From the NCBI GenBank assembly GCA_963691655.1, contig OY829328.1, forward strand, positions 75,892,400 to 75,956,399: a stretch of 64,000 nucleotides of DNA, in the 5' to 3' direction. How positions within the stretch are numbered: the stretch's first letter is position 1; each line of letters starts with the position of its first letter. The notes beneath the pieces are model-generated. The model was given only the letters and a program-made list of their open reading frames with translations. It searched no databases and was not told where the DNA came from. This document shows, one piece after another, positions 34,076 through 46,984 of this stretch. This DNA is from Toxonevra muliebris (lineage: Eukaryota > Arthropoda > Insecta > Diptera > Pallopteridae). The translations under genes and the position numbers were made by a program.

Positions 34076-36234
34076 AGTTACCTCACTCTCATAGCCAGCT
34101 GATGATATTGAATAAGTGTACCTAAATAATTTCATAATTCATGAAAAAGGAAATTAAATTTTTGCAAAATATTAACACAATTATAAAGTAGAAATTTGTA
34201 AGGACTAAAAGCACCAGCCACAACAAACTTAAAGTAATTTAAAATTGTGAAAAAAAAACTAAATTTCTGTTGAATAGAAAACAAAACAGAAAAACGAAAC
34301 GAAAGCATAATTTATTTAGTTTTTCAACTACATATAAATGCATACATACCTGTACACAAACAAACACACACCTACACATGCTCGTTATAATTTGCATCCG
34401 TTTATGCATTTTAACAAGTTCAACTTTTACATTAAATCAAGAAAGTACATGCATATAAAACTATATAAAAGTAAGTAATATTTGTATGGATGTGTGAGCG
34501 TGCGTGTGTGTGTGTGTAAGAAAAAAAGTAGTTTCAAAATAATTTGTCCCTTTTATGACATTTTAATCGATTACGTTGGTGCAAAAGTTAAGCCAACTTT
34601 GGTGTATGCTATAGCTAGATTCACATACACAGAAATCTGTAGGTATATTTTTATATGTATAAGTAAAAAATATGCAAGTATGTGTATTTCACACACATAC
34701 ATTTACATAAAACGCATAAGTGATAGAGTTAACTGTAGACGTTATGGTAGAAAAGTGTTGAAAAATTTCCAAGTTGCTGGCAGTTGCGTGTACTATCTAC
34801 CTAGCTATATATGCGAATAGATATGTATAACTTTATATGTAGGTTTGCTATGCTCAAAAGTATGCTATGAATTTTTGCTTTACATGCATGTATGTGAGCT
34901 ATTCGTATGTTTGTATGTGTGTGTGTGTGTGTGTTTGCATTGCTGTATGCATTTTTGAAACGTGCTTTAATAAATCATGCACTGTCACGCTTCCAAACAC
35001 TCATATAACGTTTCAGATATTTCTATGCTATATGAACATACTCACACACACACACCTACAAAAAAGGAAGGATATCACACATTTACTACCCACATACATA
35101 TGCATTTATTCTCAACATTCTCTCACATGCTCTTTCATTTTAAGTGGCAATACGACACTCGATGTAGCGCACAACCATGTACCAATTGTACTAGTACGTA
35201 AGTAAGTAAGTAGCTTCTCAGTTTCGTCCTTTTTACCCGCTGCTTCCTACTTTTCCCTAAAAAAAAAACACTAGTTAGTTCTACTACACACTTACGTATA
35301 CATTTCCATTGAAAGTTTTCTAAACACTTTTCCACCAAAAAAACATAAAAAAACAACAACCAAACAAAAACTTACTGAAGTTACGTTTTTTTTTTCTTGC
35401 AGTCTTCTCTCTTCCTTCTCTTTTTCTATTTCTTGATATATAAAAGTTTTCACTTAAATAAGAAATTATTCTTTAGGGCGTATTTATGTATATATATATA
35501 TATATATGTGTGTTAGTGCGTGCATCTATAAATGCATATGTATGCGTGTGTGTTTGAGACATCTTTTCTTCCACACATACCAATGCAAAACAACGATGTA
35601 GCTACACATTAAAGTGTCACTTTGTGCTTCCTTTGATGATGACATTCATAAAGTTATTCTTTACTTTACAAACATATATATTAAGTTTTTATTTTCTCAC
35701 TGTCTCTCTCTCTATACCTTTTCTCCTTCTCTCTTTTTCTCTGGCATTTTAATGCTTGAGAAGTGTTACAAGAAAATTATTTAGCTTAAAGTTTTGCAAA
35801 CTCATTAAACTGCTGCTGATAAAGTAAACACTTAAGTATTTAAATAAACTAAATGCTATTGTTTAATTTCATTTTTGTGCTTTCGTTTTTGGTTTTGGTT
35901 AAGCAATAAAAACAGCACATTGTTAAGAAGCGAGAGAGCACTTCATTGAGATCCTTAGCCTACATTTAGTACTGAAATTATCACTACCTAGCCTAAAGTA
36001 ACGTCCGCCCTAAATAGGATTAACACTGTCCCTACATTTACTTCAGAAACAATAGGAGGAATTTAAATTTCCAAATATAACAAATAATGGGTCAAGATAG
36101 AATCTTAAACTGTGTTCTCAACAAGCCGTGAAACTTCTTACATCAATCACAAACACAATTTGGAGAAACGAAAAGCTTGTAGATGACTGATTAGATAGTA
36201 GAAATAAATTTTACCGCATTGCCGAAATTGTATC
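34076..36234. other. Intergenic, no gene seen
   Basis: AT-rich with microsatellites: GT (34503-34516, 34915-34934), CA (35042-35055), TA (35490-35506), TC (35700-35712). The small frames are repeat-derived. Confidence 0.5.
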
Positions 36235-37450
36235 AGCATATTGTTCAGGTTCATTTTAAAGTTCGTATTCATGTTAAGGTTTATGGTAAGGTTCATGTTC
36301 AGGTTAATGTTCAGGTTCATGTTCAGGTTCATAGTCATGTTTATGTTCAGGTACAAGTTCAGATTCATGTTCAGGTTCAGATTCATGTTCAGGTTCAGAT
36401 TCATGTTCAAGTTTAGGTTGAAGTTCAGGTTCAAGTTCAGGTTCAAGTTCAGGTTCATGTTCATAGTCATGTTCATGTTCATGTTCAGGTACAGGTTCAG
36501 ATTCATGTTCATGTTCAGGTTCAGATTCAGATTCAAGTTCAGGTTCAAATTCATACTCAGGTTCAAGTTTTAGTTCAGGTTCGGGTTCACGATCAGATTC
36601 AGGTTCATGTTCAGGTTAATGTATAAGTTCAGGTTCATGTATTGGTTCAGGTTCAAGTTTAGGCTTAGGCTCAAATTCAGATTCAGGTCCATGTTCAGGT
36701 TCCTGTTCATGTTCAGGTTCATTTTTAAGTTCAGGTTCATGTTCAGGTTCATGCTCATGTTCATGTTCAGGTACAGGTTCAGATTCATGTTCAGGTTCAA
36801 GTTCATACTCAGGTTAAGGCTCATGTTTAGGCTCAAGTTCAAGTTCAGGTTCGGGTTCACCATCAGATTCAGGTTCATGTTCAGGTTAATGTATAGGTTC
36901 AGGTTCATGTATTGTTTCAGGTTCAAGTTCAGGCTTAGGCTCAAATTCAGGTTCAGGTCCCTGCTCAGGTTTCTGTTCATGTTCATGTTCATGTTCATGT
37001 TCATGTTCATGTCCATGTCCATGTCCATGTCCATGTCCATGTCCATGTCCATGTTCATGTTCATGTTCATGTTCATGTTCACGTTCATGTTCAGGTTCAT
37101 GTTTAGGCTCAGGTAAAAGTTCAAGTTCAGTTTCAGGTTCGGGTTCACGATGAGATTCAGGTTCATGTTCTGGTTAATGTAAAGGTCAGGTTCATATATT
37201 GGTCTAGATTCAAGTTCAGGCTTAGGCTCAAATTCAGGTTCAGGTCCATGTTCATTTTTAAGTTCAGGTTAATGTTCATGTTCAGGTTCATGTTCATGTT
37301 CAGGTTCATATTCCGGTTCATTTTTAGGACCAGCATCATGTTGAGGTTCAGAGATTATGTTCATACTTAGGTTTATGTTTAGATTCATGTTCAGTCTTAT
37401 ATTCAGGTTCAAGTGGAGGTTCATATTCAGTTTCATATTCAGATTCATAA
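36235..37450 (-). repeat. Hexamer array (ATGTTCAGGTTC)n, right arm
   Basis: About 1.2 kb of the same 12-bp repeat as 29525-31030, in inverted orientation. A homogeneous stretch of pure 6-bp units lies at 36976-37090 (TTCATG, then CCATGT). An internal block of about 285 bp is repeated (around 36590-36840 and 36875-37130, each with GGTTCAGGTTCATGTATTG-like sequence). Open frames are artefacts. Confidence 0.92.
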
Positions 37451-39589
37451 TACTATTTTAAATTTTCTTAGAGGTTTTTCACAACCTAAAAAAAATTTTT
37501 ACATATGCCCACAACTTAAACCCTGTATTTTAGTAACAGTGTCTCGTTACTTTGTTGCATTTTCATGTTTGGCCACATTTTTTCTTTTGTTGGAACTGGC
37601 TGCTGTGATTATAGCAGCATACGATCCGTCAACAAGAGGAGATTACATGCGCAAGCACGTGATATGCATGCATGTTTATTTCGTGAGTATGTATGTATGT
37701 ATGAATGTGTGAATTGCATATAAGAAACGTGTATTGCATGCAACACCATAAAATAATATAAGTAAAAATCTTTTTTGTATGAAATTTAAATTTTTATTAT
37801 TTTGTTGAAGATTTATACTTATTTATAATATTTAATTTAATAAAAAATTTAAAAGAAAACTTTAGCTGAATAATTGCATATAAATAATTATTTTTAAATA
37901 ACAAAACTGACTTGCTTTGGATCAGAATAGTTTGCTTCGTTAAATTATTGACCTAATTTTAACTAGATTCAGAAAAATAATTAAAATAAAATAAAAGTTT
38001 TTTTTTTTATTTCAGTTAAAAAATTTATGAATTTGAGATTCGTTTAGTGTATGAGTTGAAAAACTGAGAGCCTGTATTTCTTTTTAGTTTATAAATTAGC
38101 CGTCTTAAAAATTTATAACTTTATGCTAATTTCTTGGCAAATTTCTATACGTATACACACTCACTCACTCACACACACGAAGTTCTTTATACTCTGTTAT
38201 CCTTTCGCTAAAATAATGTGCTAAATTTTCTGCTTCATTTATTTTTACTGCTTACTTATATTGCGTACTATTTTTTTTTTTTTTTTCTAAATGAAAACAC
38301 ATAAATATAGGTTGAATTTTTTTTTTATTAAATCTAATAATTTCAGTGTCTAGCCATCATCATTAAATAATATGATAATTCCAAATGGAAAGTTAAATTC
38401 AAATCACGTTTTTATAGAAATTCATTTGTTCTTAGCTTGCAAAGGCTTTTAATGTTATAAATGGTTTATAATAAAAATAAGACTGTAATTGCAAATTTTT
38501 TATCTTTAGACATATAAAGTGAACAGATAAGTACACAATTAGAATAAAAAAAAAAAACAAGTGAAGTTAACATAGAAATTAGTTTTGTTATTTAATAAAT
38601 ATTTATGCAAAAGCAGAAATATTTTTATTTAAATATAATTTTAAAATTGTTCGATTGCAAATGGCACGTAATCTAATTAACATTATCACGATTGAAAAAC
38701 CTTAAGGACTAACATTCTGCCACTGACTCTGGGTTTTAATCTGATTCTAATCAACGACCCTCTATAATCAATTCGGATTATATTGACCTAAAGAATAAAT
38801 CAATTTCCTTCACTCTTTTTTACAATTCCCAAATTCTCTCTTTGCACTACTAAATGAATGCATACACAAAATTTTAATCTAAAAATAAACATACGTGCTT
38901 CATTTATGAATCTCATATTTACAATAAATTTTACTTATAGAAATAAAGCAATAAAGTGAGTATATAAAATATTTACTGATTTACCTATACAAATCAATGT
39001 GACTATCTTTGTATGTAGATTTATGTCCTATATTACATGAAATGAAATTATAAAACAAAGAAAATGACATAATTTGTTTGTGTTGTCCATACTTTTATTT
39101 TTATATACTTGTATATACTAAACTATATTGAATATTTTGGAAATTGCTTTTATGGTATATTATGCAAATGAAGTGTTTTATTAAGATTGATTCAGTTGGT
39201 AATAAAATAGTCTAAGGCTTAATTTTTGCTGTCAAAAATGTAAATAAATGAGTGTATATTGTATGATGTATATCTAAACACATCCACACATACATATATT
39301 CATATATATAGATATAAACAAATCTGCATACTTTTGAACAATATTTTCTTAAAATCTATTAAAACGTTCAGGATTTCTACTGCATATACAATTTATATGT
39401 ATTATACATATTTACAGATATTTGTATGTATATGGGGAACACAAACATATGCAACTAAAAATACTTTAATTTTTTTTAAATTAAATTTACGAGTTAAATT
39501 GAATACTTAAATTTCTACAGTTTGGTAAATTTCTTGAAAATTAATTGCAATTGAATGTCACTCATACGCACTGGTGTACTATTCAGTGC
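37451..39589. other. Intergenic, no gene seen
   Basis: AT-rich, with no recognisable coding region. The 99-residue frame at 37413-37712 begins inside the hexamer array and has no family match that I recognise. Confidence 0.5.
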
Positions 39590-41370
39590 AAAAAATTAAT
39601 TAAATCCAGTCAAAATTCAGAAAGAAATTCAGACTCAAATTAAACCAAATTCAGACACAAATTCAGAACAAAATTCAAATGAAATTGCAGACCAAAAATC
39701 GGCCTTAAAAAAATACTAAAAATAAGACTAAAAATCAGACCAAATTTAGACTAAAAATCAGACCTGCACTCAAACCCGAATCTGACCAAAAATCAAACCA
39801 AACTCTAGACTAAAAATCAAATCATAAATATAGACCATAAATCTGGTCAAAATTCAGAAAAAAATTCAGATATAAATTAAACCAAATTCAGACCCAAATT
39901 CATTATCAAAATTCAGATCAAATTGCAGACCAAAAATCAAATCTAAAACCGGACTAAAAATCAAACAAATATCAAACCAAATTTAGACGAAAAATCATAC
40001 CAAAAGTCAGTTCTAATTCTGACCAAAAACCTAACCAAAGTCCAGACTAAAAATCACATCATAAATACAGACCAAGAATCAGGTCCAAAACAAATTCAGT
40101 TTAAAAATTTGTCCAAAAATTAAGACTGCAATTTAAACCAAATCTGGCTAAAAATCTAACAGAAATTCAGACTGAAAATTAGACCAAAATTTGGTTCAAA
40201 ATTCAGATCAAAATTGAGGCTGAAAATCAGACCAAATTCAGACCAAAATTTAAACCAAATTCAGACCAGAATTTAGAACAAATTGAGCACAAAATTTATA
40301 CCGAAAATCGGAACAAATTCAGATCAAAATTTGGAACGAAAATCAGACCAAATTCTGTTCAAAACTAAAGCCGAAATTCAGAAAAACTTCAGACCAAAAT
40401 TTAAACCAAATTCAGTCCAAAATTTAGACCGGCAATTAGAAAAAATTTAGACCAAAATTTAAACCAAATTAAGACCAAAATTTAGACAAAATTCAGTCCA
40501 AAATTTAGACCGGAAATCAGAAAAAATTCCTACTAAAATTCAAAACAAATTCAGATCAAAATTCAGACCAAAATTAGACCAAAAATCGGATCAAATTCAG
40601 ACTAACATTCAAACCAAATTCGGACCACAATTTATATCAAATTTAGAAAACAAAATTTAACCAAAATTAGACCAAATCCAATCCAAAATTCAGACCAAAA
40701 TACAAAAAGACTTAAAACCGAATTTAGACCAAATTCAGACGAAAATTCAGACCAAAATGTAGACCAATTTCACGCCAATTTTCAACCAAAACTCAGACCA
40801 AATTCAGATCAAAATTCAGATCAAATTCAGACCAAAATTTAAACCAAAATCAGATCAAAATTCAAATCAAAATTCAGATCAAAATTCAGACCAAAATTCA
40901 AATCAACTTCAGAACAAAATTTAGACCAAATTTAGATAAAAATTTATGACAATAATCAAGCGTAAAAATAAGCTAAAGATCAGACAAAAATTCAGACAAG
41001 AAATCAGACCAAAATTCAGATAAAATTCATATTAAATTTTGCACCAAATTCAGACTAAAATCAAATTTAAGAACCGTTGAAATTCAGACCAAAACTTATA
41101 TCAAATTTATACACAAATTCAGAACAAAAATTAGGCATAAAAACAGACTCAAAGTTAGACCAAAAGGAGATAAAAATCAAACCAAATTCAGATCAAAATT
41201 TAAACTAAAATTTGGTTTCAAACCAGAAGAATTTCAGTTACAAAATTTATACCATATTCAGACTAAAACTTTAACCATAAGATAAACCAAAAATTAGAAT
41301 AAAAATCAGACTAAAAAGATATCAAATTTATACCAAATTCAGACTAAAATTTCAGACAAAATTAAAAATG
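39590..41370. repeat. Degenerate AAATTCAGACCA-type array 4
   Basis: The largest array of this family, about 1.8 kb, A-rich on the plus strand with units such as CAAAATTCAGACCAAATTCA. Non-coding and strongly drifted. Confidence 0.85.
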
Positions 41371-41439
41371 TGCTGGTTATTACGAAAGTTTTACCGATTG
41401 TTTAAAAATTGGTATTAACTATAGTAATATTTACTTGGT

Positions 41440-42135
41440 TGGTTACGACGTCTCATCCACAGCAAAACTACTGTGGGTAACAATTAGCGCTATGGCGATG
41501 TTCTAAAAGCACTTCCTCGCCAAACATTGAGGTAATAGAGGTCAATACTAAAGGACCCTGTAGAGTCTAGGTATCCTAGCAGAATCTACAGTAGGACTGT
41601 TGCGCAAGCATAAAAGTTATCGAAGAAATACCTTTCCAAATCCTATGCGTGTCTTACTTCTTGTCCTTGCTAATACTGAGCATTCATAAAGAAATTGAAT
41701 AAGTGATTAATTTTCTTCCAAATTTCCACAACTTCGGCAGTGTGTGTTATAGGGAATACGCAGTTTCTATGCATGACTACCTATACAAAATTGACCAGTG
41801 TAGACTGCCCTAAGTATCGATACGATCTCTGTTAATCAACGCGCGGGACCTACTGTCATTGTATGAAGGGTACCACCTCCGATTAGACAGTTGAAGGTAG
41901 TAAATCCCAGGCGGACTTAAATTGATATCTCTAAGGACTCGTCAAATAAAGCACCCAAGCGTGCCAATTCATATGGTTTCTTATTGCATTTAATGTTTCG
42001 ATGGCCTGGAACGCAGAGGGAATTGAGTTCAGCATATTGATATAGCTCGCTCTCTAACGCTCTGAAATCCTTCATAACTAGCTTTGATTTATTTGATGGC
42101 GGTGGATTGAAGAGCTTTTATTGTTGCTTGACAGC
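41440..42135 (-). mobile_element. jockey-like non-LTR relic: RNase H and Cys motif
   Basis: Minus-strand translation with stops and frameshifts gives FRALESELYQYAELNSLCVPG, HRNIKCNKKPYELARLGALF (RNase H C-terminal part), then GFTTFNCLIGGGTLHTM, a HCRSCG motif and ARTRSKTRIGFG. It has the same domain order as the relics at 26930 and 49203 but the sequence is clearly different, so it is another jockey-like family. Confidence 0.8.
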
Positions 42136-42571
42136 CTTACAAAGACTTACAAAAACAATACCCAAAATGTAGGACAGAACAAAAGAAAAACTGACGCAAA
42201 GTTAGTGCATAGTAATCTCAGGTATTCTTCATATAAATATTATCAACAATTTAAGTTTCAAAATAAATTATTTTCTTCAACGTAATTCAAGGTCATAGAT
42301 ATTTTCTTTTCACTCAAAAATCTTTAAATTTGTTTCTTTTTTTTATACTATTTCACATATTTTTTGCCATATTTGATATTAAATATTTAAAAATTGAGGT
42401 CGATGAATGTCGCTTCAGCTTAAACAAAAAAACAAAATACATAAAATGCCACAAAAATAAAACTGTACTAATAGTAGTGGTAATAAAAAGTATAAAATAT
42501 ACAGGACAAAAAGGCATGCACGCACATATTACATTAAAAAAAAACAACAAAATATGCCTCTGAAGAAACAA
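42136..42571. other. Intergenic, no gene seen
   Basis: AT-rich; nothing recognised. Confidence 0.5.
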
Positions 42572-42863
42572 TAACCGTGCGTTTACACCAAGCAAACACA
42601 CAAAGGTTCGTTTCTTCGTTTGGCTTATGTAAACGGTACGACAAAAAAAAAACACTTGGTTGCATTAGCAAATAAACGAAAAAATTATCGTTCGATTAAA
42701 ATGGTAAGAATTCAAATTCGAGTCGAACGAATATTGTCTTTGTTTTGTGATTTGTTTATACCAAGAAAGCAACGAACGACAAATCAAATGAAATTTTCTT
42801 AGCTAAGATTTGCTCGGGATGAATTCTTCGTATATTTGTTTGGTGTAAACAAACGCACAGTTA
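42572..42863. mobile_element. 288-bp MITE with TA target site
   Basis: The element at 42574-42861 lies between TA dinucleotides. Inverted ends are ACCGTGCGTTTACACCAAGC (left) and, reverse-complemented, ACTGTGCGTTTGTTTACACC followed by AAAC (right), which agree apart from one base and a 4-base GTTT insertion. Inner parts also pair (AACGGTACG with CGTTCG blocks). Non-coding; the TA site suggests Tc1/mariner-type mobilisation. Confidence 0.7.
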
Positions 42864-44075
42864 AAAGAAAGCAGTTGAAAGTAAACTAAGCAAAAATAGC
42901 AAAGGCATTGGGTACAATAAAGAAACAAGGAATGTTGAAAGAAAGTATGCACTGCGTAGTACAAAAATTGCGACTTATTAAAATATTTTTGCGTTGATTT
43001 AATCACAGAACCGGAGAGACATGAGAATGAAAGAAATTTTTGTCAACAAAATTCCAATGATTTCCATTTGCTAGTATTTTTTTTTTTTTTTTGTCTATAT
43101 TTAAGGAATTTCTTTAACAATTTTTACTTACATGTTTAGAGAATTTACATAAATAGTTACTAGAATAATATGAATGAAATTTAATGATAAATAGGTTAGG
43201 AAAAAAACCGAATTCATATTCATATGTTCAAGTGAAGATGTTTAATTTTTGTAATACCAAATTTTCGCAGCACTTTAAAGTAAGTTAACAAATTTTAAGA
43301 ATTTCAATCCAGAACAACTTTGTCGCATAACTGATGTAAGTTACATTACACCCATACAATTTAAACCACCCTAACCCTAAGCAAAGTGTGTATTTTCTTC
43401 ATCATTGATAAACAAATGTGAACATTTTTACTGTAAATAAATTTGTCTTTCTATTTTTCCTTCTTTTCACTATACAATTTTAAAGCCAATTTTCACATAA
43501 CCAACCGTGAAATAGAAATGGCCGCACGCAATTTTCATAACTTATATATATAAATACATAAATGTATATAAAATATTATGTTCATGTTGCACATTTTACG
43601 TCACACGAACAAGATGGAATGGCGGCAGTCAAACAAACAACAAGAAAACAACTTTTCAGCAACTTTTTAATTTTCTTCGAAAGCGTTGGTTGCTGTTATA
43701 CTGTATTTTGCTATTGCTGCGGCTGCTGTTGTTGACACTACAGACTTTGACTCCGTTTACAAAGTATTGCCTTCTAGTGAAAACCCGAGAACAAGAAAGA
43801 ATCAAACGAGAAGAAGAAGAAAATGAAGTGGAAATAGAAGTAGAAGAAGTTGTTTCTGTAGTTGTTGCTTGAGGCAGCAACTTCTTCAACAACTTTCAGT
43901 TACTCGCTATTTAGAAGTTTAAACTCAATACGCTATCGAACTGTGTTGTTGTTGTTATAGTCGTGGCACTTTAACGGAAGCAATGGGTATGTGAGCAGAT
44001 GTTGATGTCAGTGGCGTATCTGGGATTTGGTTTTTACAAAAGATTTTTAAAACATATTTCATGATTCAGCTATAC
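42864..44075. other. Intergenic, no gene seen
   Basis: AT-rich with poly-T near 43078-43092 and a GAAGAAGA-rich stretch at 43800-43860. No supported gene. Confidence 0.5.
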
Positions 44076-45895
44076 GGTGATAAGGGAGAGAAAGTATTAC
44101 CATTACCGAGTAAATCATTCATTGGGTCTCGCAAGATTGGTGAAGGTAGCGATTTAAAAAAAAATCATATGTAAATCTACATTTAGGATCAATTTTGTCT
44201 TTGGGAACCCATAATAAACTTTAAAAGGGAATCTTTCCTTAAAACAATTTAACCCACTAACTCCTACACATATGGGCATTTTTGGCTCTTTTTTGAAAAA
44301 TTTCAGAAAAACCTCCATTCAGAGAGTATTCAAGAATTAAAGATTTCCACAAAAATGTTTTTAAGAAATTTCATAAGGAATCACTAAAGGCAAGAAGCAT
44401 AAATGGGTTAAAGGTAAAGCGTAAAACCGAACTTTGTTTGGTTGTAAGGTGAAATGTCTTAACTTTAACCCATAGATGCTTCTTGTCTAATGAATTTATT
44501 CGTAAAATTCTTTGGTGGAAAAACTTTAACCCTTTAATTCTCTACATGGGTATTTTTGCCTCATTTTTTGGAGAAACTCCACAAAAGTTCCTTTTAAAAG
44601 GGTATTCTAGGGTTAAAATATTCCACAAAATTATTTTACAAAAAATTTCACTAGGGGTCACCGAAGACAAGTACTTATGGGTTAAAGGTAACGCATAAAA
44701 CTAAATTTTGTTTTGTTGTGTGGTGAAATGCGTTACCTTTGACCCATAGATGGTTCTTGTCTGTAGTGAGCCCAAATAAATATATTTGAAAAAGTTTTTG
44801 GTTGAAAACTTTAACCCTTGAGCTCTCTATATGGGTATTTTTGCCCCTTTTTTTGAGAAATTCCACAAAAGTTCATTTTAAAAAGATATTCAAAGGTTCC
44901 ACAAAAATCTTTTACAAAAAATTTCACTAAAAGTCGCCAATGACAATAGGCACTTATAGGTTAAACGTAAGGCGTAAGTCTTAGCTTTAATTTGTTGTAT
45001 GGGGAAATGCCTTAACTTTAACCCGTAGATGCTTCTTGTCCTTAATAACCCCTAATGGAATTATTCGCAAACTTTTTTTAGTCGAAAACTTTAACCCTTT
45101 AATTTCCTATATGGGTATTTTTTCCTTTTTTTTTTTGAGAAGCTCTGCAAAAAATATTTTACAAAAAATTTAACTAGGGGTCACCAAAGACAAGAAGCAC
45201 TTATGGGTTAAACGTGAGGCGTAAATCTGAGCTTTGTTTTGTTGTGCGGGGAAATGCCTTTAATTACGTTTAACCCGTTGGTGCTTCGTGTCTTCAATGA
45301 CCCCTAGTGAAATTTTTCGTTAAGTATTTTTTTGGATCAATTTAACCCGTTAACTTCATGGGTATTTTTGGCTTTTTAACCGAAAAATTCTAGAAAGTTT
45401 CTTCCAAAGGGTATTCAAAGGTTAAAATGTTTTACAAAAATATTTTACAAAAAAGTTCACTGGGGGTAACCAACGACAAGAAGCATGTACGGGTTAAAGG
45501 TAACGTATTTCGCTACACTGCAAAACAAAATCGAGTTTAACGCCTTAGTTTTAACCCGTAATTGCTTCTTGTATTTGGTGACCCCTAGTGAAATTTTCTG
45601 TAAAATATTTTTGTGTAATACTTCAACCCTTGAAACCTCTTCGAAAGAAGGCTTTTCTAAAATTTTCCAAAAAAAGAACCAAAAATACCCATATAAGTTG
45701 GAGTTTATGGGTTAAAAAGTTCAAAAGAAAGAGTGCCCGTAAAATCTTATTATGGGTTTTCAAAGAGAAGTTTCATCCTAAATGTAGATTTACATATGAA
45801 TTTTCATGTAATTTTTGACCAAAATTTAACCGTCACTAAACTTACAAAAACCCCACTGAGGTTGAACTTTTTTACTCCCTTATCTCCTTATAATT
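44076..45895. mobile_element. Foldback-like element: nested palindromes and a hairpin array
   Basis: The outermost inverted repeats are GGTGATAAGGGAG (44077) and, reversed at 45880-45892, GGAGATAAGGGAG. A second inverted pair is CATATGTAAATCTACATT (about 44167) against its reverse complement at about 45780-45800. Between them are five units with a period of about 250-290 bp. Each unit is itself a hairpin: GACAAGAAGCACTTATGGG then TTAA on one arm, and TTAACCC..AGATGCTTCTTGTC on the other (right arms near 44470, 44742, 45022, 45270, 45555). TTAACCC/GGGTTAA recurs at unit borders. Inverted repeats built from tandem subrepeats resemble foldback-type elements. No transposase frame was found. Confidence 0.7.
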
Positions 45896-45944
45896 AACCA
45901 TGACTTGTTTAGCACTGTGTTATTAGATATGAGACAAATCTGAT

Positions 45945-46295
45945 AAAAATTAGGCCTTAATCCAAACAAAGAACCAGCCAAAATCTCTGAGAAATTTTTA
46001 TACAAATTCAGACCCAAAGCAGAAAAAACTCAGAAAATCAAAATTTAGACCGTAAGTCAGACAAAAATTCGGAGCTAAAATCAAAATGAATTTCAGACTA
46101 AAACTAAGACCAAAAATCGGACCAAATTTTAAACCAAATTTCAGACCAAAAACAATCCAAAAAATAGACAAAAAGGTAACTACATTTCGATTAAAAATTA
46201 AACCAACCCTAAAAACAAAAATCAAACCGAAATTCAGATTATAATTTAGACCAAAAATCAGACCGATATACAAACTAAAACTCACACCAGATTAA
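45945..46295. repeat. Degenerate AAATTCAGACCA-type array 5
   Basis: A-rich array of the same family as 39590-41370. The 95-residue reverse frame (45998-46285) is repeat-derived. Confidence 0.75.
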
Positions 46296-46980
46296 ATATA
46301 CTCCAATCGCATCTAATAAACAGTTGAATAATTTCAAAAGATTATAACCATTTTCTAGAACCGTCACTGGTTGTTGTTATATTTGTTTCAATGTTGATTA
46401 AATATTAGAATACCGACAGTCATATCTACCACTTCAAACACCATCAACTGCTTACGATGATGCTGCTGTTGTCGATGATGATAAACGCCGATATCATTGC
46501 CATCGTCAGCGCCATTCCTATCATCGTAACAACAGCAGGAGCAGTAGCTATAATCTGTTTGCTCAATTGAACAAAAAAAAGTTTTACATTTACAAACAGA
46601 AGAGAGAAAATAATAATTTGAATCTGCTGGTCTCTTTTTTTTTTATTTTTATGTACACAAAGTTTTGCGGTATTTTTCTATCTCAGAAATTTGTAGGTTA
46701 TGATGAGAATTGCCCAGGGGGCAATGCACGAAATTTCATGAATATTGAATTTTATACATAAACAATTAATGAATTTGCGAGGAAATTTATTTATTTATTA
46801 ATTATTATTGTTTGTCTTAACTAACAATAATAATATCAATAATCATAATAGTAATAAAAACATTAAACACCTGGAACCTCCTCAAGCTTTTTGAACAAAA
46901 CTCTTTTAATTGAGATGTTTGTTTTAATGACTTGTACCTAATACTTGAAATAGATTAGCATTGCAGTTGGAAATTTAGGG
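46296..46980. other. Intergenic, no gene seen
   Basis: AT-rich, with a GATGATG-containing stretch near 46455-46500. Nothing recognised. Confidence 0.5.
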
Positions 46981-46984
46981 AAAT

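Noticed and set aside
36147..37166. Open frames of NLNM/MFRF repeats in the right hexamer array
   Set aside because: Same composition artefact as the left array, with no splice or promoter context.
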